Source: Flavobacterium quisquiliarum (GTDB lineage Bacteria > Bacteroidota > Bacteroidia > Flavobacteriales > Flavobacteriaceae). Taken from it: DNA of 64,000 nt. Location: positions 186,001-250,000 of the forward strand of contig NZ_WWEM01000037.1 in NCBI RefSeq assembly GCF_019308285.1. Reading direction: 5' to 3'. Every line of letters starts with the position of its first letter. Within the stretch, counting starts at the first letter, position 1. Below, one piece after another: positions 43,530-52,220 of this stretch. The notes below the pieces were generated by a model. The model did no database searches. It was given only the letters and a program-made list of their open reading frames with translations, and had not been told where the DNA came from. The translations under genes were made by a program, and so were the position numbers.

Positions 43530-45008
43530 GTGAATACAAAATCTTATTTTTTTCAGTCTTTTTCGATCGTTGCTTTGGCATTGGTTGCTTTTATTGGATT
43601 TAAACAAATCCTTCCAGACAAAATATTTTCAGAAAGTAAGTTAGATTCTAAAAACATATTAATCGATAGTCTGCTTTTAGAATCTGTAGCTAAAGATTCG
43701 CTTGCTGCGGATGATGATAGTATAGCCACAAGTGAAAGAAATTTAAACAATAAGAAAATTGTTTTTGATGAAACTGAAGGGATTGAGTTTCCAGCCGAAT
43801 CATTCGAAAATTATAAAGGATATCAATACCTGATTTCTTTCTATGAAAAATTATATCAGTTAGAGAAAAATCCGCAGAGCAAAGTCAGAATTGCTTATTA
43901 TGGAGATTCTATGACCGATGGAGATTTGATCGTTCAGGATGTTCGTGCCAATTATCAGGAGCGTTTTGGTGGTAATGGAGTTGGCTTTGTTTCGATTACT
44001 TCAGAATCTGCTGCTTCAAGAGGTTCTGTAAAATCTACTTATTCTAAAAACTGGAAAACGCAATCGTATTTAAATGTCAAAAAACCGATCAGTCCTTTTG
44101 GAGTTAACGGACATGTGTTTTTTGCAAACGATGCATCAAACAACACTTGGGTTCAGTACGAAGCAGGATTGAATAAAAATTGTACCACTTTAGATAATGC
44201 TACTTTGTTTTACGGACGTTCGTCTAAAACAGGGAAAGTGAATTTTATTATCGGAAAAGATACCTTAAAGAAAAGTCTTTCACCAAATAGTTTAGTGAAT
44301 ACTTTAAAAGTTTCTTCGGGAAGTTTAAAGGCATTCAAAGCAAATTTTGTGCATGCCGATTCAATTCCGATTTACGGTTTCAATTTTGATAACGGAATAG
44401 GAGTTCACGTAGATAATTTTTCACAAAGAGGAAATTCAGGACTTCCAATTTCAATGTTCAATGCCGATGTGATGAGAGCATTTAATAACAATCTGAAATA
44501 CGATTTAATTATTCTGCACTACGGAACAAACGTTTTGAATTACGGTACCAAAAATTATTCATGGTATGAAAAAGGAATGACAAAAACCGTAAACAAAATC
44601 AAAGAATCTTTTCCAGGAGTTTCGATATTAATTGTTTCTACAGCAGACAAATCGACTAAATATAATTTGGAAATGAAAACCGATTCGGCCGTTGTACCTT
44701 TAATGAAGGCGCAAAAACATTATGCTTTAGAAACAGAATCTGGATTTGTAAACTTATATACTTTAATGGGCGGTGACGGATCAATGATTAAATGGGTTGA
44801 CGAAGCACCAGCGAAAGCTAATAAAGATTATACGCATTTTAACCAGCGAGGAGCAAAAGCTATCGGTAATTTGTTGTACGAACAGTTAAACAAAGGATAC
44901 GAAGAATTTAAAACGCTCAGAGCAAAACGTGATGCAGAAGGAACTAAACCAAAACCAGTAAGAAGAGCCAGACCTGATTCCGTTTCAATAACAAAAGACA
45001 GTGTATGA
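43530..45008 (+). CDS. Membrane-anchored SGNH/GDSL-like protein (polysaccharide O-acetylation candidate)
   Basis: A 492-residue protein anchored by an N-terminal helix (SIVALALVAFIGF) and read from a GTG start. The periplasmic domain has the SGNH blocks: GDSMTDGD with Ser127, a block II-like GNSGLP, the YGTN block (Gly332) and DYTHF with Asp433/His436. The tail is basic (KPKPVRRARPD). SGNH proteins next to MBOAT acyltransferases act as O-acetyltransferases or esterases on cell-envelope glycans. It overlaps the next gene by 4 bp (ATGA). Confidence 0.82.
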   Translation: MNTKSYFFQSFSIVALALVAFIGFKQILPDKIFSESKLDSKNILIDSLLLESVAKDSLAADDDSIATSERNLNNKKIVFDETEGIEFPAESFENYKGYQYLISFYEKLYQLEKNPQSKVRIAYYGDSMTDGDLIVQDVRANYQERFGGNGVGFVSITSESAASRGSVKSTYSKNWKTQSYLNVKKPISPFGVNGHVFFANDASNNTWVQYEAGLNKNCTTLDNATLFYGRSSKTGKVNFIIGKDTLKKSLSPNSLVNTLKVSSGSLKAFKANFVHADSIPIYGFNFDNGIGVHVDNFSQRGNSGLPISMFNADVMRAFNNNLKYDLIILHYGTNVLNYGTKNYSWYEKGMTKTVNKIKESFPGVSILIVSTADKSTKYNLEMKTDSAVVPLMKAQKHYALETESGFVNLYTLMGGDGSMIKWVDEAPAKANKDYTHFNQRGAKAIGNLLYEQLNKGYEEFKTLRAKRDAEGTKPKPVRRARPDSVSITKDSV

Positions 45009-46426
45009 TGAATAAACTTATTGTGTTCTTTTGTTGCCTTTTTTTTACAACAAATGAAAAGCCACCAAAAGCTAATGTAGATCCAATACCCAAAAAAATG
45101 ATTCAAAAAGTTGATACCGCAAAAGCGGAAGCTCCAATAGAGGGTCAAATTTATAATGCCCAAGTTTTAAAAAGCTTTTTTGAAAAACTGGAGCAGAACG
45201 AAAGCCAGAAAAACCAGAAAATCAATATCGTTCATATTGGCGATTCTCATATCCAAGGTGATTTAATGACCAATGAGATTAGAAAGAATTTGCAGCAAAG
45301 ATTTGGAAATGCAGGAAGAGGTTTGGTGTTTCCGTATCAATTGGCAAAAACAAACGGATCTTACAACGAGCGTTTCAAATCAAATCGCGGTTGGGAAAGT
45401 TATAGAAATATCCTTCCGTTCAAAAGTAATCCCGTTGGTTTAAGCGGTATTGGACTTTGGAGAGATTCGGGCGGATTTGTAATGGAAATGAATGTAAAAG
45501 ATCCCGCTTATAATTTCAATACCATAAAAATTATAACACCTCAGAATCAAGATATGTTTGATTTGGCAGTTTCTTCCAAGATTAACTCTATTCAAACAAC
45601 AGAACGAAGAGTTATAACACACAAGATTAAAAAAGGAGAAGTTCTGGGGACGATTGCTGATAAATACAATGTTTCTGTTGCTGAAATTAAAAGAGACAAT
45701 CGTTTAAAATCGAATAATATTCGCGCTGGACGAACTTTAAAAATTGCAACAAACGAAACAAGGCCAAAGACCATTTCAATGTCGGAATTTGTGCCTTTAA
45801 CAATCGAGTCGGATTCCTTTTCACATTATTATAATTCGGATAATGCTTTAAGTCGAATTTTCTTGATTCCGAATAAAGAAGCTTCTAATTATGAATTAAA
45901 TGGATTGGTTTTAGAAAAAGATGCTTCAGGAGTTATCTACAGCAGTATTGGAGTAAATGGTGCCAAATATTCGGATTACAATAAATATCCTTTGTTTTTT
46001 GAACAATTAAAAGCTTTGCACCCCGATTTACTTATCTTTTCATTAGGAACAAATGAAAGTTATGATCATCTGGATGCTTCAAGTTATATTAAAGAATTGC
46101 GAGATTTTATTAGTAATATAAAAGCTCAGAAAATAGATGTGCCGATAATAGTGATGACACCGGCGCCATCTTTATTAAGAAGAAAACCGAATTATTATAT
46201 TAGTGATTATGCAAAGCAGATTATTGATACAGCTCAAAAAGACGGTTTTGCAGTCTGGGATTTATATGATGAATTTGGAGGTATGAGTGGCATCAAACAA
46301 TTAAAAGTACAAGGATTAATTGGGCCGGATTGGGTTCATTATTCCAAAAAAGGATATGAGAAACAAGGAAACTTGTTTACACAGGCGTTTTTTAAAACAT
46401 ACGATAATTTTAAATTAAAGAATTAA
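45005..46426 (+). CDS. SGNH-like protein with an inserted LysM domain
   Basis: A 473-residue exported protein. The SGNH blocks are split: HIGDSH near residue 80, then LGTNE near residue 347 and DWVHYSKKGYE near residue 441. Between the first and second blocks, at about residues 205-247, sits one LysM repeat (HKIKKGEVLGTIADKYN ... IRAGRTLKI), which binds peptidoglycan or chitin-like N-acetylglucosamine polymers. The N-terminus is hydrophobic. Overlap with the upstream SGNH gene and a 1-bp gap to the MBOAT gene show one operon. Role as peptidoglycan acetyltransferase or esterase is inference. Confidence 0.82.
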   Translation: MMNKLIVFFCCLFFTTNEKPPKANVDPIPKKMIQKVDTAKAEAPIEGQIYNAQVLKSFFEKLEQNESQKNQKINIVHIGDSHIQGDLMTNEIRKNLQQRFGNAGRGLVFPYQLAKTNGSYNERFKSNRGWESYRNILPFKSNPVGLSGIGLWRDSGGFVMEMNVKDPAYNFNTIKIITPQNQDMFDLAVSSKINSIQTTERRVITHKIKKGEVLGTIADKYNVSVAEIKRDNRLKSNNIRAGRTLKIATNETRPKTISMSEFVPLTIESDSFSHYYNSDNALSRIFLIPNKEASNYELNGLVLEKDASGVIYSSIGVNGAKYSDYNKYPLFFEQLKALHPDLLIFSLGTNESYDHLDASSYIKELRDFISNIKAQKIDVPIIVMTPAPSLLRRKPNYYISDYAKQIIDTAQKDGFAVWDLYDEFGGMSGIKQLKVQGLIGPDWVHYSKKGYEKQGNLFTQAFFKTYDNFKLKN

Positions 46427-46427
46427 G

Positions 46428-48110
46428 TTGACAACAATAGATAGCATTAATAATTGGTTCATTCAAAATTTTGGTGCAATTACAACAGAACAAGTTGAAA
46501 GCTGGTTTGTTTATAATCCAGACGAAAAACTTTTATTCAATACCGGATTATTTCTTGGTTTATTTTTGGTTTTCTATTTTGTGTATGGTTTTCTACGCAA
46601 AACATTTTATTTGAGATTAACGTATGTTATTCTGTTCTCGCTTTTCTTTTATTATAAATCGAGTGGGATTTATTTTCTGTTATTATTGCTTTCATCTGTT
46701 GTAGACTATGGTTTGAGCCAAATTATTTACCGAGAAAGTAGAGACGGTGTTAAAAGATTATATCTCGTTATAAGCGTAATTTTGAATCTAGCACTTTTGG
46801 GCTATTTCAAATACATGAACTTTTTGATTGTGACTTACAACGACATGTTTCATGGTAATTTTGCACTGCATAATGTTTTTCTTCCTGTTGGAATTTCGTT
46901 TTATACTTTCCAGTCTATGAGTTATATCATTGAGATTTACAGAGAAGAAATTAAACCAACCAAAAATTACATTGAATATTTATTCTTTGTTTCGTTTTTC
47001 CCTCAGTTAGTTGCCGGGCCAATTGTGCGTGCGAAGGATTTTCTTCCTCAGATCTATCAAAAATTAAATTTGACAAAGCAGGATGTTAACAATGCTTTGT
47101 TCTTAATTATTGGAGGTTTAATTAAGAAAACGGTAATTTCAAACTATATTTCGGTAAACTTTGTGGATCGTGTTTTTGATACACCATTAAGTTATACTTC
47201 TTTTGAGAATTTAATGGCTTCGTACGGATATGCTATTCAAATTTATTGTGATTTCTCAGGATATTCAGATATGGCAATTGGTATAGCATTGTTACTAGGA
47301 TTCAAATTACCAGTCAATTTTAGAACACCATATAAATCAACATCAATTACCGATTTCTGGAGAAGATGGCATATTTCACTTTCCACTTGGTTAAAAGACT
47401 TTTTATATATTTCAATTGGAGGAAATCGTCAAGGATCTTTCGCAGGATATTTATTTCCGAGTTTATTTTTCTTTGGTTTATTGCTTTGGGGAATTTCAAA
47501 ATATAATGAAAGTGTAATTCCGTTGATTGTTGCCGGAAGCAGTATTTTGGTTTTCTGTCTGTCGTTTTTACTTTCAAGCAAAATAAAACAGACTTTAGTA
47601 ACCAATTTTAATTTGTTTACCACTATGCTTTTAGGAGGTTTGTGGCATGGAGCAGGAGCACAATTTATTGTTTGGGGAGCTTTGCACGGATTAGCATTAG
47701 CAATCCATAAAATTTTCATGGAATTCTTTCCTTCTAAGAAAGATAAGAAACCTAATTTCTTATGGAGATTTTTCTCCATCCTAATTACATTTCACTTCGT
47801 AGTTTTCTGCTGGATCTTCTTCCGTGCTAGAGATTTCGAAACAGCATTGCAGGTAATTAATAATATCGGACAATTAACATTCGAACCAGAACTTTGGAAA
47901 ACAATTGTTCTTGGATATAAAAATGTATTCGGATTAATGTTATTCGGTTATGTTTGGCATTTCTTACCTGAAACATTCACAAACGGAATGAAATCGGTTT
48001 TTGACAAAACTCCATTATTAATAAAAGCAATAATCTTAGGATTTGTTTATTGGATTGTTTACGCAACAGCAGTGGCAGGTTCACAGCCGTTTATTTATTT
48101 TCAATTCTAA
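46428..48110 (+). CDS. MBOAT-family O-acyltransferase (AlgI/DltB/PatA-like)
   Basis: A 560-residue polytopic protein with about eleven hydrophobic segments. The MBOAT signatures are present: RWHISLSTWLKDFLYISIGG and GGLWHGAGAQFIVWGALHG, the latter holding the invariant histidine. It carries acyl groups, usually acetyl from acetyl-CoA, across the membrane to SGNH partners. It begins with TTG one base after the preceding stop, with no later ATG that would keep the first membrane helices. Two SGNH partners upstream and no alginate genes argue for another glycan. Confidence 0.9.
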   Translation: MTTIDSINNWFIQNFGAITTEQVESWFVYNPDEKLLFNTGLFLGLFLVFYFVYGFLRKTFYLRLTYVILFSLFFYYKSSGIYFLLLLLSSVVDYGLSQIIYRESRDGVKRLYLVISVILNLALLGYFKYMNFLIVTYNDMFHGNFALHNVFLPVGISFYTFQSMSYIIEIYREEIKPTKNYIEYLFFVSFFPQLVAGPIVRAKDFLPQIYQKLNLTKQDVNNALFLIIGGLIKKTVISNYISVNFVDRVFDTPLSYTSFENLMASYGYAIQIYCDFSGYSDMAIGIALLLGFKLPVNFRTPYKSTSITDFWRRWHISLSTWLKDFLYISIGGNRQGSFAGYLFPSLFFFGLLLWGISKYNESVIPLIVAGSSILVFCLSFLLSSKIKQTLVTNFNLFTTMLLGGLWHGAGAQFIVWGALHGLALAIHKIFMEFFPSKKDKKPNFLWRFFSILITFHFVVFCWIFFRARDFETALQVINNIGQLTFEPELWKTIVLGYKNVFGLMLFGYVWHFLPETFTNGMKSVFDKTPLLIKAIILGFVYWIVYATAVAGSQPFIYFQF

Positions 48111-48118
48111 GAAGATAT

Positions 48119-48347
48119 AGCCACGAAGACACTAAGGCGCAAAGATTTTACTCTTTTGCGCTTTTTTTGTTTTACCACTAAGGCGCAAAACTTTTTTTCT
48201 CTCGCAGATTTAGCTGATTTTGCAGATTATTTTTATTTTAAAAATAAAAAATCTGTTTTGATCTGCTAAATCTGCGAGAGAAAAAATAATTCGGGAAATT
48301 AGTGTAATTCGTGGTAAAAAACTTTGCGTCTTAGTGCCTTCGTGGCA
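48119..48347. repeat. Nested palindromic intergenic element
   Basis: The gap 48111-48421 holds a nested structure. Outer arms 48120-48144 and 48322-48346 pair (GCCACGAAGACACTAAGGCG against its complement with few mismatches). Inner arms near 48199-48231 and 48250-48280 pair through CTCGCAGATTTAGC and GCTAAATCTGCGAG. A hairpin at 48138-48167 followed by T is probably the MBOAT terminator. Confidence 0.8.
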
Positions 48348-48368
48348 AAAAAAGCGTATAAATAAAAA

Positions 48369-48400
48369 TTGCCTGAAATATCTAATTAGATTATCTTTGC
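48369..48400 (+). promoter_or_regulatory. Promoter of ffh
   Basis: TTG at 48369-48371, 20-bp spacer, TATCTTTGC at 48392-48400; 21 bp before the ATG. Confidence 0.8.
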
Positions 48401-48421
48401 ACTTCAAATAAAGAAAATAGT

Positions 48422-49774
48422 ATGTTTGATAATTTAAGTGATAAGTTAGATAAAGCGTTCCATATATTAAAAGGACACGGTAAAATTACAGAAGTAAACG
48501 TTGCCGATACCTTAAAAGAAGTTCGTCGTGCCTTACTTGATGCCGACGTTAACTTTAAAATTGCTAAAGATTTTACTGCCAGAGTAAAAGACAAAGCCAT
48601 TGGACAGGACGTATTGACAACCTTACAGCCAGGACAATTATTAGTCAAACTGGTAAAAGATGAGTTGACAGAATTAATGGGTGGAGATGTTGCTGGTGTT
48701 AATTTATCAGGAAATCCAACTGTTATTTTGATGTCAGGACTTCAGGGTTCTGGTAAAACTACTTTCTCAGGAAAATTAGCCAACTTCTTAAAAACAAAGA
48801 AAAACAAGAAACCACTTCTTGTAGCTTGTGATATCTACCGTCCGGCGGCGATTAATCAGTTGCATGTTGTGGGAGACCAAATAGGTGTAGAGGTTTACTC
48901 AGAGCCAGAAAATAAAAATCCTGTAGAGATTGCTCAAAACGCAATCAAACACGCTAAAGCAAACGGATTCAATGTTGTAATTGTCGATACAGCAGGACGT
49001 TTAGCAGTTGATCAGGAAATGATGGATGAAATTGCACGTGTTCACAAAGCAATTCAGCCACAGGAAACATTGTTCGTTGTCGATTCTATGACAGGACAAG
49101 ATGCTGTAAACACAGCAAAAGCTTTCAACGATATCTTGAATTTTGATGGAGTTATCTTAACGAAATTAGATGGTGATACTCGTGGTGGAGCAGCGCTTTC
49201 AATCAAATCGATTGTAAACAAACCAATCAAATTTGTTGGTACTGGAGAAAAAATGGAAGCAATTGATGTTTTCTATCCAGAACGTATGGCAGAGCGTATC
49301 TTAGGAATGGGAGACGTTGTGTCTCTTGTTGAAAGAGCTCAAGAACAATTTGACGAAGAAGAAGCAAGAAAACTTCAAAAGAAAATCGCTAAAAACGAAT
49401 TCGGTTTTGATGACTTCTTAACTCAGATTCAACAAGTGAAAAAAATGGGTAATATGAAAGACTTGGTAGGAATGATACCAGGAGCTTCAAAAGCCATGAA
49501 AGATGTAGAAATCGAAGATGATGCCTTCAAACATATCGAAGCGATTATTTATTCGATGACGCCAGCCGAAAGAAGCAAACCAGCCATTATCGACGTAAAA
49601 AGAAAAGCCAGAATCGCTAAAGGTTCCGGAACTAAAGTCGAGCAGGTAAATCAGCTGATGAAACAGTTTGACCAAATGAGTAAGATGATGAAGATGATGC
49701 AGGGCCCAGGCGGAAAAAATCTGATGAAAATGATGGGAGGTATGAAAGGAATGCCAGGAGGAATGCCGAGATAA
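48422..49774 (+). CDS. ffh: Signal recognition particle protein Ffh (SRP54)
   Basis: The 450-residue GTPase binds signal sequences and 4.5S RNA and delivers ribosomes to FtsY. N-domain (residues 1-85), then G motifs: GLQGSGKTTF, DTAGRLAVD, TKLDGDTRGGAA. The M-domain (after about residue 325) is methionine-rich (KMMKMMQGPGGKNLMKMMG) with the RNA-binding SGTKVEQVN. Full length. Own promoter and no operon partner; a repeat element fills the gap to folD. Confidence 0.97.
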   Translation: MFDNLSDKLDKAFHILKGHGKITEVNVADTLKEVRRALLDADVNFKIAKDFTARVKDKAIGQDVLTTLQPGQLLVKLVKDELTELMGGDVAGVNLSGNPTVILMSGLQGSGKTTFSGKLANFLKTKKNKKPLLVACDIYRPAAINQLHVVGDQIGVEVYSEPENKNPVEIAQNAIKHAKANGFNVVIVDTAGRLAVDQEMMDEIARVHKAIQPQETLFVVDSMTGQDAVNTAKAFNDILNFDGVILTKLDGDTRGGAALSIKSIVNKPIKFVGTGEKMEAIDVFYPERMAERILGMGDVVSLVERAQEQFDEEEARKLQKKIAKNEFGFDDFLTQIQQVKKMGNMKDLVGMIPGASKAMKDVEIEDDAFKHIEAIIYSMTPAERSKPAIIDVKRKARIAKGSGTKVEQVNQLMKQFDQMSKMMKMMQGPGGKNLMKMMGGMKGMPGGMPR

Positions 49775-49781
49775 TAAAATT

Positions 49782-49921
49782 AAAAGTTTCAAGTTTAAGG
49801 TTTCAAGTTAAGAAACCAAAACTTGAAACTTTTTTCGATAAATAAATACAGTTTCGTTTCAACGTGACCCGAGGCTAAAAGCCGAATTGGCGCAGCAAAC
49901 TTGAAACTTTAAACTTGAAAT
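49782..49921. repeat. Repeat cluster between ffh and folD
   Basis: Three copies of a CAAGTTT/AAACTTG phrase in both orientations (about 49782-49809, 49819-49833 and 49898-49921) can fold into hairpins. The 16-mer CAAGTTTAAGGTTTCA at 49790-49805 is also found at 10121-10136. The first hairpin ends in TTTTTT and may be the ffh terminator. Confidence 0.7.
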
Positions 49922-49947
49922 AAAAAGATAAACCTGAAACAAAAACA

Positions 49948-50835
49948 ATGCAGCTACTAGACGGTAAAAAAACATCTAACGACATTAAAAACGAAATTGC
50001 AGCCGAAGTTCAATCTATAAAAGCAGCTGGAGGAAAAGTGCCTCATTTAGCAGCGGTTTTAGTTGGAAATAATGGAGCAAGTTTAACTTACGTAGGAAGT
50101 AAAGTAAAATCTTGTCAGGAAATCGGATTTGATTCTACTTTAGTAAGTCTGCCGGAAACAATTACTGAAGACGAACTGCTTGCTAAGATTAAAGAATTAA
50201 ACGAAGATGATAATCTAGACGGGTATATTGTGCAGTTACCGTTGCCAAAACACATCGACGAACAGAAAATCTTATTAGCAATCGATCCTGAAAAAGATGT
50301 TGATGGTTTTCATCCAACAAACTTTGGTAGAATGGCGCTTGAAATGGAAAGTTTTATTCCAGCAACACCATTCGGAATTATGGAATTGTTAGAGCGTTAT
50401 AAAGTAGAAACTTCAGGAAAACATACCGTTGTAATTGGAAGAAGCCATATCGTGGGACGTCCAATGAGTATTTTAATGAGCCGTAAAGGAAATCCGGGAG
50501 ATTCTACAGTTACTTTGACTCACAGTCGCACTAAAGACTTGGCAGAATTCACTAAAAATGCTGATATCATTATTACAGCTTTAGGTGTTCCAGAATTCTT
50601 AAAAGCAGATATGGTAAAAGAAGGAGTAACCGTTATCGATGTTGGTATTACTCGAGTAGAAGATGCATCAAATGCAAAAGGATATGTTATCAAAGGTGAC
50701 GTTGATTTTGACGGAGTAAGTAAAAAAGCATCATTCATTACGCCAGTTCCAGGTGGAGTAGGGCCAATGACAATTGCAATGTTACTTAAAAACACACTTT
50801 TAGCGCGTAAAATGAGAAGCGCAAGAAATAAATAA
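49948..50835 (+). CDS. folD: Bifunctional methylenetetrahydrofolate dehydrogenase/cyclohydrolase
   Basis: The 295-residue enzyme interconverts methylene-, methenyl- and 10-formyl-tetrahydrofolate. The catalytic lysine lies in YVGSKVKSC, the first signature is DGYIVQLPLPKH, and the second is PVPGGVGPMTIAMLL. The NADP-binding segment is VVIGRSHIVGRPMSILM. Its length is normal for FolD. It probably has a separate transcript, ending at the following hairpin. Confidence 0.97.
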   Translation: MQLLDGKKTSNDIKNEIAAEVQSIKAAGGKVPHLAAVLVGNNGASLTYVGSKVKSCQEIGFDSTLVSLPETITEDELLAKIKELNEDDNLDGYIVQLPLPKHIDEQKILLAIDPEKDVDGFHPTNFGRMALEMESFIPATPFGIMELLERYKVETSGKHTVVIGRSHIVGRPMSILMSRKGNPGDSTVTLTHSRTKDLAEFTKNADIIITALGVPEFLKADMVKEGVTVIDVGITRVEDASNAKGYVIKGDVDFDGVSKKASFITPVPGGVGPMTIAMLLKNTLLARKMRSARNK

Positions 50836-50856
50836 TTTCTTTTTCAAAATACTATG

Positions 50857-50888
50857 AAAGCCTGTTCAATTGAGCAGGCTTTTTTTTG
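50857..50888 (+). terminator. Terminator of folD
   Basis: Stem AAGCCTGTTCA/TGAGCAGGCTT (one G-U pair) followed by eight T. Confidence 0.9.
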
Positions 50889-50903
50889 TTGTATAAATTT
50901 TTG

Positions 50904-51047
50904 AAACACATAGAAACATAGAATTAATTTTCCGTAAAAGAATATAAAAGAGAAACTAGTTTCTCTCACATAGCTAAAGTATCTATGTTTTTTACAATAA
51001 GTGAAGCGCCTTTTTACAGTAACAAATATCTATGCCTCTATGTGTTT
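50904..51047. repeat. Intergenic inverted-repeat element
   Basis: Outer arms AAACACATAGAAACATAG (50904-50921) and CTATGCCTCTATGTGTTT (51030-51047) pair with few mismatches; inside is the palindrome AGAGAAACTAGTTTCTCT (50950-50967). No ORF. This fills most of the 401-bp folD-corA gap before the corA leader. Confidence 0.7.
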
Positions 51048-51119
51048 AAAAAAACTTCCCAAACGGCCATTTTAATATATTATTAATACTTTAAAGTTTT
51101 GGTTCTTAAAAATAAAGGA

Positions 51120-51128
51120 TACTTTTGC
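51120..51128 (+). promoter_or_regulatory. -7 promoter box of corA
   Basis: TACTTTTGC (TAnnTTTGc) 109 bp before the corA start, giving a leader of about 100 nt that contains the short ORF and the hairpin. Confidence 0.65.
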
Positions 51129-51152
51129 ACCACTTAAAAAACACTTCTCCAA

Positions 51153-51188
51153 ATGGACGATTATTATTATTCGTTAGTATTAAATTAA
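51153..51188 (+). CDS. Possible corA leader peptide (MDDYYYSLVLN)
   Basis: An 11-codon ORF in the corA leader: ATG, two Asp, three consecutive TAT tyrosine codons, then SLVLN and TAA. The stop codon is directly followed by a strong hairpin. It starts about 20 nt into the predicted transcript. A run of one amino acid just before a hairpin is typical of attenuation leaders. Translation is not proven, and such a short ORF can arise by chance; the placement makes it worth recording. Confidence 0.4.
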   Translation: MDDYYYSLVLN

Positions 51189-51238
51189 GCAGCTTTTGAA
51201 ATTTCAAAATGCTGCGTTAAAACCCTGTATTTTGAAAT
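51189..51238 (+). promoter_or_regulatory. Switchable hairpin overlapping the corA start
   Basis: Hairpin 51189-51215 pairs GCAGC-TTTTGAAA with TTTCAAAA-T-GCTGC. Its right arm ATTTCAAAA (51201-51209) is also perfectly complementary to TTTTGAAAT at 51230-51238, which includes the first two bases of the corA start codon. The right arm can therefore pair either left (start free) or right (start covered). No poly-T follows, so control would be at translation. Confidence 0.45.
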
Positions 51239-52163
51239 GAAAGCCTTTTACACCAACAACAACGGATTAGTAGAAATCCAAAAATGGACTTCAAATTGCT
51301 GGATTCACATCGAATCTCCAACAGAATCAGATAAAAATTACTTATTAGAAGAACTTCAGGTTCCTGAAGCCTTTTACAATGATATAGAGGATATCGACGA
51401 AAGACCTCGTATCGAAATCGAAGACGGCTGGACTTTGATTATTATGCGTATTCCTATAAAAAGCGGCGATGTGAAAATCCCTTTCCATACCGTGCCTCTT
51501 GGAATCATTTTTAAAGAGGATATCTGCGTTACAATCAGTTTTTATAAAACAGAGATAATCAAAGATTTTGTAGCTTATTCACAGCGCAAAAACATCGAGA
51601 TAGAAGATAATTTCAATTTGGTTTTACGATTGCTTTTATCATCAAGCGTTTGGTATTTGAAATATCTAAAACAAATCAATCATAAAATAAAACTTGCAGA
51701 AGATAATTTGGAGAAATCCATTAAAAATGAAGAATTACAAGCTTTGCTTCAAATCGAAAAATGTTTTGTGTTTTTCATCACTTCTCTAAAAGCAAATGAT
51801 GTTTTGTTCCAAAGAATCAAAAATCTAAAAGCACATAAAGCTAATTATGATCCAGAATTATTAGAAGATGTTGAAATCGAATTAAATCAGGCGCAGGATA
51901 CTGCCAATATTTACAACAACATCTTAACTGGAATGATGGACGCTTACGCCTCTGTAATCTCCAATAATATGAACAATATTATGAAACAGATGACTTCTAT
52001 TTCTATCATATTAATGATTCCAACTCTTATCGCCAGTTTGTACGGAATGAACGTCCCAAACGGATTAGAAGAAAGTAAATACGGAATCTGGATTCTACTC
52101 TTAGTTTCTATAATTCTATCCACTTTTGGAGTCTTTTTATTCAAAAGAAGAAGATGGTTCTAA
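51237..52163 (+). CDS. corA: CorA-family magnesium/divalent cation transporter
   Basis: A 308-residue channel for Mg2+ or other divalent ions. N-terminal soluble alpha/beta domain, long helix, then two membrane helices. The GMN selectivity motif lies in LIASLYGMNVPNG at the end of the first membrane helix, and the second helix ends in the basic FKRRRWF. The acidic loop between the helices (EESK) is present. Length is normal. It is preceded by a leader with an ORF and hairpin (51153-51238). Confidence 0.94.
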   Translation: MKAFYTNNNGLVEIQKWTSNCWIHIESPTESDKNYLLEELQVPEAFYNDIEDIDERPRIEIEDGWTLIIMRIPIKSGDVKIPFHTVPLGIIFKEDICVTISFYKTEIIKDFVAYSQRKNIEIEDNFNLVLRLLLSSSVWYLKYLKQINHKIKLAEDNLEKSIKNEELQALLQIEKCFVFFITSLKANDVLFQRIKNLKAHKANYDPELLEDVEIELNQAQDTANIYNNILTGMMDAYASVISNNMNNIMKQMTSISIILMIPTLIASLYGMNVPNGLEESKYGIWILLLVSIILSTFGVFLFKRRRWF

Positions 52164-52220
52164 AACTTAAATAATTCAAAAGCCTTTTCGTTATGATTGG
52201 GCTTTTCAGTTTTTATAATT

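Noticed and set aside
45440..45774. Two overlapping opposite-strand frames inside the SGNH-LysM gene
   Set aside because: Frame shadows of AT-rich coding DNA, without start context or similarity to any known protein.
46428..48110. Alginate O-acetylation (AlgI/J/F) as the function of the MBOAT unit
   Set aside because: No alginate biosynthesis genes are near, and the LysM in the partner points to another glycan; kept only as a general family match.
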